From the NCBI GenBank assembly GCA_900073065.1, contig FJOG01000002.1:86700-150699 (forward strand): a stretch of DNA of 64,000 nt, in the 5' to 3' direction. The notes beneath the pieces are model-generated. The model did not search any database, was not told the origin of the DNA, and saw nothing but the letters and a program-made list of their open reading frames with translations. Below, piece by piece: positions 57,550 through 64,000 of the stretch (position 1 is the first letter of the stretch; every line of letters begins with the position of its first letter). Made by a program: the position numbers and the translations under genes. The DNA comes from Phialocephala subalpina (lineage: Eukaryota; Ascomycota; Leotiomycetes; Helotiales; Mollisiaceae).

Positions 57550-59260
57550 GTACGCGGGAGGAAAGTCGTTAGTGGAGCTTCGCTCCTCCCGTTCCACTCA
57601 CCTTTCCAACACTGAATAAGGAATGTCTTTGACATTGCTGGGTCATGCTTTGCTCCTCCATTTCCACTTACCTCTCTAACACCAAAGGGAGAACGTCCAT
57701 GGCATTGCTGGTCCCTGGAATGGAATCTACTGTGTTCCTTGTAATTGCTCCTCATCCAGCCAAAAGTTGAAAATCGCTAGCATCCAATTGTCCCTGGTTG
57801 TTCCTCACCACTGCACAAACGGTAAAAGTTGCCAGCATTGGTAAGAATCATTACTCCTCCCAATTTAACTCAATGCTCCTAGCAGTCATCAACTCTCCAG
57901 TCTCACTAGTGCTTGTATCTTTCACCCAACTAAGGATAAAAAGCGGTAGCGATGCATCCTTCTTTTCTGCCCCCTCAAGAATGCTCGCAGTTGTTGGCTC
58001 CACCTACTCTGCTGTGCATTACTTCTTTCTCTCCACCTACCAACAGTTCTCCCTCATCTTGCGATGCATTGCACTTGCAATTCGTCAAAGGAGAAGAATT
58101 TTCAGCAATGCCCCTGTGCTTCCACTCGAGAAAATCGCTACTCCTATCTTGGTGTGCGTGATAGCTTTTCAATCTCCCATCTTTAATAGGACAATCAATT
58201 CTGGTTTGGCTAGGTAAAGACACTGCATGTAGCAAAGCATCATGGTATTGTCTAAAGGTTGTGCTTCTTGGTCAAAGGAAGTGGCCAAAGAAAAACCAGG
58301 CAGGGCTAGGAGATTGAGGTTACTGGCTCCTCCCATCATGTAGGGTATTGCTAGGGGCTTGCTTCTCCTAGTCCTTGCTCCCTGTGTCCCGTTATGAATC
58401 ATTGCATCCACCTGAGAATGGACAAGCAAAATCTCGCCTCTACTAGTTCCTGTCAGAGTCGTGAACAGAGGATAACCGTTGGCAGTTCATTTTTTCCCCA
58501 CATTATTCTCGCCCCTCTCCATCGAAATCACCTTCGTTGCCCTAGCCATCTTGCTGGTGCATTACTGGCGATTTCTTACTTTGGTTCTGATTCTCTCCTC
58601 CTCTGACTTTGTCTCTCCCCTTCCAAATCTCCCTGCCTTTCCAGGACATTCCTCCCTATAAGTTGTTCTTTCCACTTGACAGTGGAAAATTGCTGGCGAC
58701 CTCGCTTCTCCCTAACCCACTCAAAGTCGCCAATAACGGACAATCGGTAGCAAAATATAACTCCTTTCAACTACCTAGCCGTCACTCCTCCATGTGTGTC
58801 AATACTTCGACTCGAGGTGAAATTTTGCTAGCGAAATCTTGCCCCTCCATCTCACCCATGCTAAGTTCCGCTCCTTCCACTAGAGAGTGGGAAATCGCTG
58901 GGATATTTGGTCTTCGCTCTTTCTTGCCAATCCAACGCTTCATGGGGTACGTAAAATCGGCCCTATATCTCCCTGATGCATCGCTAATTCCACTCAGGGT
59001 TGGAAAATCGCCAACGAGATCACTTCTCTGGTTCTCGCTCCTCTTGTGAGTCGTTCCTTCAAATTGAGGGATGGAAAATCACTGGCGACACTCACTCCTT
59101 CCTATTCAATTATTTTCGCTCCACCATTTCCACTGGTCGTCGCTCCTCCTTGTGTGTCGTCACTACCACTTGAGAGTGGGAAATCGCTGAGGTCGTTCGT
59201 TCCTCCCTGTTCCACACAACCTCCACCCACGCTAGAGAGGATTCGGCTAGCGAGGAGCGG
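57550..59260. repeat. diverged minisatellite with palindromic core
   Basis: At least eight degenerate copies share a core of the form TTCCACTTGAGAGTGGGAAATCGCTGGCGA followed by TCGCTCCT. The clearest are at 58671, 58876, 58990, 59055 and 59165; weaker ones are near 57765, 58122 and 58806. Spacing is irregular, 65-130 bp in the dense part. CCACTTGAGAGTGG is an inverted repeat in the best copies. All plus-strand frames here are Ser/Pro/Leu-rich by-products of the repeat and none looks like a gene. Confidence 0.65.
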
Positions 59261-59263
59261 AAA

Positions 59264-59800
59264 GTTACTCGACCACGTTTCGCGCTCGAATCAACCGAGT
59301 TCCCGCATAAATTACCACCGCGGGATCTTCTTCTCCGCAACCACTTCCTCCCACTACAACCTCAATCCACCACAACACTTTCGTCCCAAGCCCCCACACG
59401 ATACAACAACTCCTCCATCATCTATTCACTACATCTCTTCTTCCGTCGGTCAATTCTTCCCGACTTGCGCGCCTTCCGGTTGTTAAGGTTAACTCGATCA
59501 CGTGTCGCGCTCCGATTCAACCGAAATCGCGGGCATAAAATCCACCACCGCTCCGGCAACATTCCTCTCCACTACAACTCAACCCACTACACCACACCAT
59601 TCCTCTTCCACCTCTTCAGAATTCCTCTTCTCCCATTATTCCTCCGCAGTGCTTCTACTCTCTTCGTTCACGATCTTCCGATCAAGTTGCGCGCGTTCTG
59701 GCTTAATCACGTGTACGCGCTCCAACCGAGTTCGCGGGCATAAAATCTACCACCGCGCCCCGCGACCTTCCTCTCCACTACCATACAACAACTCCACCTC
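59264..59800 (+). promoter_or_regulatory. three tandem copies of a promoter-like module
   Basis: Three imperfect copies (about 59264-59400, 59489-59600 and 59700-59800) share the order CACGT(G/T), CGCGCTC, CAACCGA, CGCGGGCATAAA, ACCACCGC and a C/A-rich pyrimidine tract with CTCTCCACTAC. GCATAA lies at 59305, 59533 and 59738, spacing 228 and 205 bp. The last copy puts a TATA-like GCATAAAA ~105 bp before ATG 59844, as expected for a core promoter. Copies two and three keep an intact CACGTG E-box. Confidence 0.6.
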
Positions 59801-59843
59801 CACCAACACTCCACGACACCTCTTCGTCCTTCTGACGCGTGGC

Positions 59844-62240
59844 ATGCTCCCTTCGATCCACGCGAATATCGCGAAGAACATCTATCACGAAATCCAGCGG
59901 AGCTCCAAGGCTTCCGAGTACACGTCAAGGTATGTATCACATCACGTTTCCGCGGCGCACGCTTCCCCGCTCCGATATTCCGTGCCCTGGCTGACCTCCA
60001 CCACAGAACAACCGATACGCAAACAACCCTTTCCTTCCCAGCACTCTTCGTACCGTCAAACAGCATGGACTCCTCAATCACCGAATCATCCAACAAGCGG
60101 AAGCGCACTCCCAGCGCTGAAGACTCGGGTCGCGCCTCGGCTCCCCCACCACCTCAAGCTACTGCTTCCACTGCACCTGCCATCTCAATCAACTACCTAT
60201 CCAAGGAGAAGGCAGTTCGTTTGCGCTTGGTTGAAGGCGATGCGGCTGCATTCAAGGATATTATAGCCCATTTGGCTGAGTATGAAGGTATGTTTATATT
60301 TCCTATCACGTGTTGTGGAATTTAGTGGAGGGACCAAACTCAACACGGTGGAAACTGCGACAGCAATGTCTCAGTCACTATGCTAAGCAGGGTCGCTATC
60401 GCGTCGATTTCAAACGAGAGTGATTAGATATGGCCGATGTCGGGTAGTCCTCGAACTCGAGCCGCTCTAAGTGGCAGGGGTGGTCGTTTTTCGACATCGC
60501 CTTGTCGCGACTTTCAAGACCTGAGTCGCTCTCGTCTTGTCAGGCGCTGTCGTGCATTATCTCTTTATGTATTGGAGTCCATCTTGTCTGGCATTGGGAT
60601 GTATTGATTCAGCAGTCCTATCGACCTAATGTCCCAGTCGACTCAATGCACCACCGACCCAATGTATAGTCGACCCATCAGTTGATCGACTTGGCGTCAC
60701 CATCGACCCAATATGTTTTGTCATGTTCTTACCCCTCCCTTCACAACTTCATCCCAAACTTCTGTAGTGCAGCGTCTTTGTTTACTATGTCTCCTCACTA
60801 TCTGGTCTTGAAGAATTGGCTAACATATCATGCACAGGTGTCATTCTTCGCCATGAATCATTGGCAGGCAATCTTGGGGCTAATCTGCTCGCTCCGATGA
60901 TGCTTAGAGGCCTGGAAAAGATGTTCGATAATGCACCACAGGTCATCACCGCTCCATTCGATGCAAGTCAATCACCCATCACTTGGCTTGATGTTGTGAC
61001 ATTCGCCGGAACAAATCCTGGAGAGTTCATACTGTCGGAGGTGGAGCCTGGTGTCCAAGTTTGCCGCTGCTGGGTTCGAGGAGCCCGGGTTGAAGTCAGT
61101 CTAGATGATTTCCGACTCATTAAATCTGGTGGCCCCGCGAAGTTCATATCTGCGGAACCCATGGCAGAGGATGAAACTGTTGAATTGGAGACCATTCGCA
61201 TTATTCAGTCCCGGCTTCAATCATTGATCAAGCAGGCAGACGCCGTCGCAGGAAAGGCAAGACAACTTGACTGGCAACTCAAGGGTCGCAAGAAGGATTT
61301 GATTGCACGCAAAACTGTCGATCCTCGAAGTGTTGATTCTGAGTCAAGAACATTCTCTCCGCAACCATTCCCAGCTGTCAACGCTCGCTCTTCCAATCTC
61401 CCGAATGGTGAAGCCTCCAATCTCCAGTCCGAGCTTCTGAGTCACTACACATCACTCGATAGCCAGACCTCCTATGATCACCGTACTTCGTTGCCGCCAT
61501 CGCGGGACTCTCGTCCTAAGCCAGGTCGCCTGTCCACATCCGACACCTTCAAGACAGATAGTCCTGAGGCTCGAAGAAACTCACAAGCCCACAACTCAGA
61601 TGATGGCTCAGACCGCCGAGCTATCATGGCCACCAAGATCGAGAAGTTGAAGAGAGGCGACCCCATTCAACCAAAATGCGATCGCTGCCGCCGCCTGAAG
61701 TTTGAGTGCACCAAGCACTTAACGGCCTGCCAAGCCTGCACCAAGAAGCATGCAAAGTGCTCTTGGAAGGATGCCACCGACGAGGAACTAGAGATGGACC
61801 CCTACGCTTCAATGGTTACACCTCGCGCTTCTGAAAGACCCACCACCTCTACTGGCAACGGTTATCTCCCAGCAGAAACTCCTTCCCAACCTCGCACTGC
61901 CTCCTCAATCAACAGCTACACCTCAGCCGAAGGCCCTTCCCGACACAGAGCCACCCCTGCAGCCAATCCATACGCCTCAGCAGACGACCTCGACCTTCCA
62001 CATCCCTCCTTAAATACTTCCCGAGGTCCATCTACCGCCGATACTAGCCACTTCACCTCTGCGGATTCTTCGCTCTTCGCTCAATCCGGCACACGTACCG
62101 CAGTACCAGCTTCCGCCCGCCAGCCAATCTTGTCAGTTAACAATAGGGAGATGATGGATGGTGATGAGTCTAACAGTTCGCAGACCCGATCGCTGGAAGA
62201 AATTGCAAGAGTTGCACGCGGAAATGGAGATCGAGAATGA
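59844..62240 (+). CDS. hypothetical nuclear protein with internal Zn2Cys6-like motif
   Basis: Exons 59844-59929, 60007-60287 and 60838-62240 give 589 residues; the alternative start ATG 60065 (MDSSITESSNKRKR) gives ~520 and includes the KRKR nuclear signal near its start. An ordered region spans both sides of the second intron (NYLSKEKAVRLRLVEGDAAA, then GVILRHESLAGNLGANLLAP). A helical segment follows (ETIRIIQSRLQSLIKQADAV), then a Ser-rich linker. At residue ~403 there is a zinc cluster, CDRCRRLKFEC, CX6-spaced CQAC and KKHAKC, with the Zn2Cys6 spacing, placed two-thirds along the protein instead of at the N-terminus. A disordered Ser/Thr/Pro tail ends it. A gene-regulatory role is likely; no specific function is recognised. 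Confidence 0.75.
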
Positions 62241-63121
62241 GCACGAATAATTTGACGAATATCACGAAGGTCTGAATAACGACAATGAAAGTACCTGCCT
62301 GGCAAACGGACCTGCTGGGAGATCATCAGTTGACGGAATTCACAAATGTCTCATGGGAGGATGTTGACGGAAATAACTGCTTGGCAGACGGACTTGCTGG
62401 GAGATCATTAGTTCTTGAGGCCCCTTCACGATTTACATGTATGATATGTATGACTACTACTTCAGCGTTGCTTTCTTCGCATTCGTGAGTCCTCACAAAA
62501 GATGAGAATCATGAGATGCGTACCACTGTAATGCACTTCTCAACTAGCTGGTTCAGATAGTTGTTTGCGTTTCTTTCAGATACCTACTTGCGCTGCCTTT
62601 AAGATAATGAAACCGTTGATCTTTGATTCGTGCCTTGCTGCTTGGTGATGTCGTGAAATTTGTGCAGTGAAGTAACCTAGTGCGCCTGCTCCCAGAATGC
62701 TGGTCTCAATGTCCCAGCCCTTCCGGAACATTATGAACTGACTTTGGTTGAGCAGTGTCTTCGCAGCGGGGTCATGACTCCGAACTCAATGCAGGATTCT
62801 AGGTCCCAGCCCTACCTTGCGAATATCCCGGCCAGCTTGGGACATTGGAAAAGCTACTCCGTTGCTCAATCGAGTGTCAGCCCTCGGTTCTCGGTAAGTA
62901 TAGATGGGTTTTCATAGTGCTGGTGGATGTGATTTGGTACAGAACAGCCTGTTCACGGATATAAAAATTGCTTAGATTAAAGTTACATCAACCATCGCGA
63001 ACCTTTTTCTGAACATCAAGTAGCTTGAATCCTTCGTGCTCTTATGCATTATATTTGAGTGTTTGTTTTCCCTCATGGTTCGGATCAAGATGAATGTCTT
63101 CTCGTTTAATTGCTTGAGAAG
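62241..63121. other. intergenic with short repeats
   Basis: It contains a short direct repeat (GACGGACCTGCTGGGAGATCAT-like, at about 62299-62331 and 62380-62413) and the inverted-repeat element at 62707-62848. No gene is seen. Confidence 0.45.
62707..62848. mobile_element. small inverted-repeat element (possible MITE)
   Basis: The left end CAATGTCCCAGCC (62707-62719) is the near reverse complement of the right end GGCCAGCTTGGGACATTGG (62830-62848). The ~142-bp element has no coding capacity and no clear target duplication. Similar end sequences occur at 4964-5048, so a short dispersed family is likely. Confidence 0.45.
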
Positions 63122-64000
63122 ATGGCGTTGAGAGTTTTCAGGATCATCTTCCTCCTCCTCGGAGCAGCAGACTTTTCCTCCCAATCCCCACTCAATCTCC
63201 TCTCCACCACAGCTCTCTCACCTCCGCTCACCATCACAAAACCAACTTTACAACAACCGATAACCACCTTCCCCACCTCAACGACCGTCCCATCATTCGC
63301 CACCGAAACCTCCCTTGCTGGTCGAGCAATCTACTATAAAACCTCCCCCTCCTCCTGCAACATCGAAGGTTCTGCGTCGCTCTCCCTCCTCTCAAGAATA
63401 TTCCCCACAGTCCAAAACACCACGACCGATATATTGGGATGTCAAAGCCAGTGCCGCTTCACCACAGCATGCCAATCTTACTCTTTCAACACCTCTTCTT
63501 CATCTGGTAACTGTGTCATGTATATGGCAGATACAAGTGGGGTGGTGAAAGGAAAGGGGACAGGTGTGTTCTTCTCGATGAAATTCCCAGGCGATGGGTC
63601 TGATTTCTGCTACGACGATGTACCAATCACTGACCTCTCCGTTACATCGTGGCTTTATCCTTATCCCGCCCGCAACGCGCTCTCCACACCTGTGGCTTTG
63701 CAGGAACGGGCGGCGGAGACGACGAGTCCGATATTGTATATCAAAAATGCGAGTGATTGCAATATCCAAGGTTCCCTTGGCTCCGCCGCCAAAGCTATTG
63801 ATTTTGCGGCTGTTCCGACAATGCAGAATAGTATTATCGATTGTCAAGCTCTTTGCCAGAGAACCACGACTTGTTATTCCTATTCCTGGGAAGAGAAAGT
63901 AGGAGGTGGGTTTGAATGTACATTATACAGTACGTGGATCGGACGAACGCCAGGAGCAGTGGTGGAGGGAGAGACAGGAGTTTGGTTTAGTGATGAGCAT
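63122..64000 (+). CDS. secreted protein with tandem PAN/apple-like repeats (partial, 3' end outside window)
   Basis: An open frame of 293 codons from ATG 63122 continues past the window edge without a stop. A signal peptide is likely (MALRVFRIIFLLLGAADFSS). A Thr/Pro-rich region follows, then two related cysteine-bearing repeats: the first has SSCNIEGSASLSLL, DILGCQSQCRFTTACQSYSF and GNCVMYM; the second has SDCNIQGSLGSAAKAIDF, SIIDCQALCQRTTTCYSYSW and FECTLYS. The pattern C-x-I-x-G ... C-x3-C-x5-C-x-S-Y-S/F ... C-x-L/M-Y is that of PAN/apple-like modules, common in fungal extracellular proteins that bind proteins or carbohydrates. The function of this gene is unknown. No intron is needed within the visible part. 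Confidence 0.75.
   Translation, partial: MALRVFRIIFLLLGAADFSSQSPLNLLSTTALSPPLTITKPTLQQPITTFPTSTTVPSFATETSLAGRAIYYKTSPSSCNIEGSASLSLLSRIFPTVQNTTTDILGCQSQCRFTTACQSYSFNTSSSSGNCVMYMADTSGVVKGKGTGVFFSMKFPGDGSDFCYDDVPITDLSVTSWLYPYPARNALSTPVALQERAAETTSPILYIKNASDCNIQGSLGSAAKAIDFAAVPTMQNSIIDCQALCQRTTTCYSYSWEEKVGGGFECTLYSTWIGRTPGAVVEGETGVWFSDEH

Noticed and set aside
59502..60266. 254-codon Ser/Pro/Thr-rich frame
   Set aside because: It lies across the promoter-like repeats and the first exons of the gene at 59844 in another frame; its composition comes from the C/A-rich repeats.

Overview
This window is chromosomal DNA of a filamentous ascomycete (Pezizomycotina; a leotiomycete-like fungus fits but is not proven). 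The reasons are short GT-AG introns of about 45-80 nt with CTNAC-type branch sites, Zn2Cys6 regulators, a HET-domain gene, RTA1, OPT and TmpA families, a GH3 beta-glucosidase, and an AT-rich block like those left by RIP. All splice models below were built by hand by matching reading frame, splice sites and family conservation; no transcript data were available.

Layout. 1-975 is an AT-rich, gene-free block. 979-9470 holds a Zn2Cys6 regulator, a decayed FMN-dependent 2-hydroxyacid dehydrogenase, an RTA1 membrane protein and small hypothetical genes. 9473-9927 is a mariner-type MITE just upstream of a methyltransferase-like gene that carries an apparent frameshift. 11391-17616 carries a secreted GH3 beta-glucosidase and a type II membrane glycosyltransferase-like gene. 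20777-22489 is a VHS-GAT (Lsb5-like) gene. 22869-29862 looks like a nitrogen-scavenging neighbourhood: an OPT oligopeptide transporter diverges from a fructosyl-amino-acid-oxidase-like flavoenzyme over a GATAA-rich intergenic region, followed by a Zn2Cys6 regulator. 30608-32180 is a 3-beta-HSD/Erg26-like gene whose 3' end carries a perfect 250-bp tandem duplication. Then come GNA1, a large diacylglycerol-lipase-like gene, a HET gene with a C-terminal WW-like segment, an acyl-CoA-ligase-like (ANL) gene, an assembly gap (45275-45655), a TmpA-like membrane flavoprotein, a UBX2/FAF2-like ERAD factor, PAN3, LSM7, a diverged minisatellite, a triplicated promoter-like module, a gene with an internal Zn2Cys6 motif, and the 5' part of a secreted PAN/apple-domain protein that runs off the window.

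The most unusual locus is PAN3. Its canonical first exons (51388-51625) are separated from the rest (53054-55060) by a 1.43-kb intron. That intron contains a same-strand reading frame with its own apparent leader and two CCCH fingers, and this frame can itself splice in frame to the PAN3 body.
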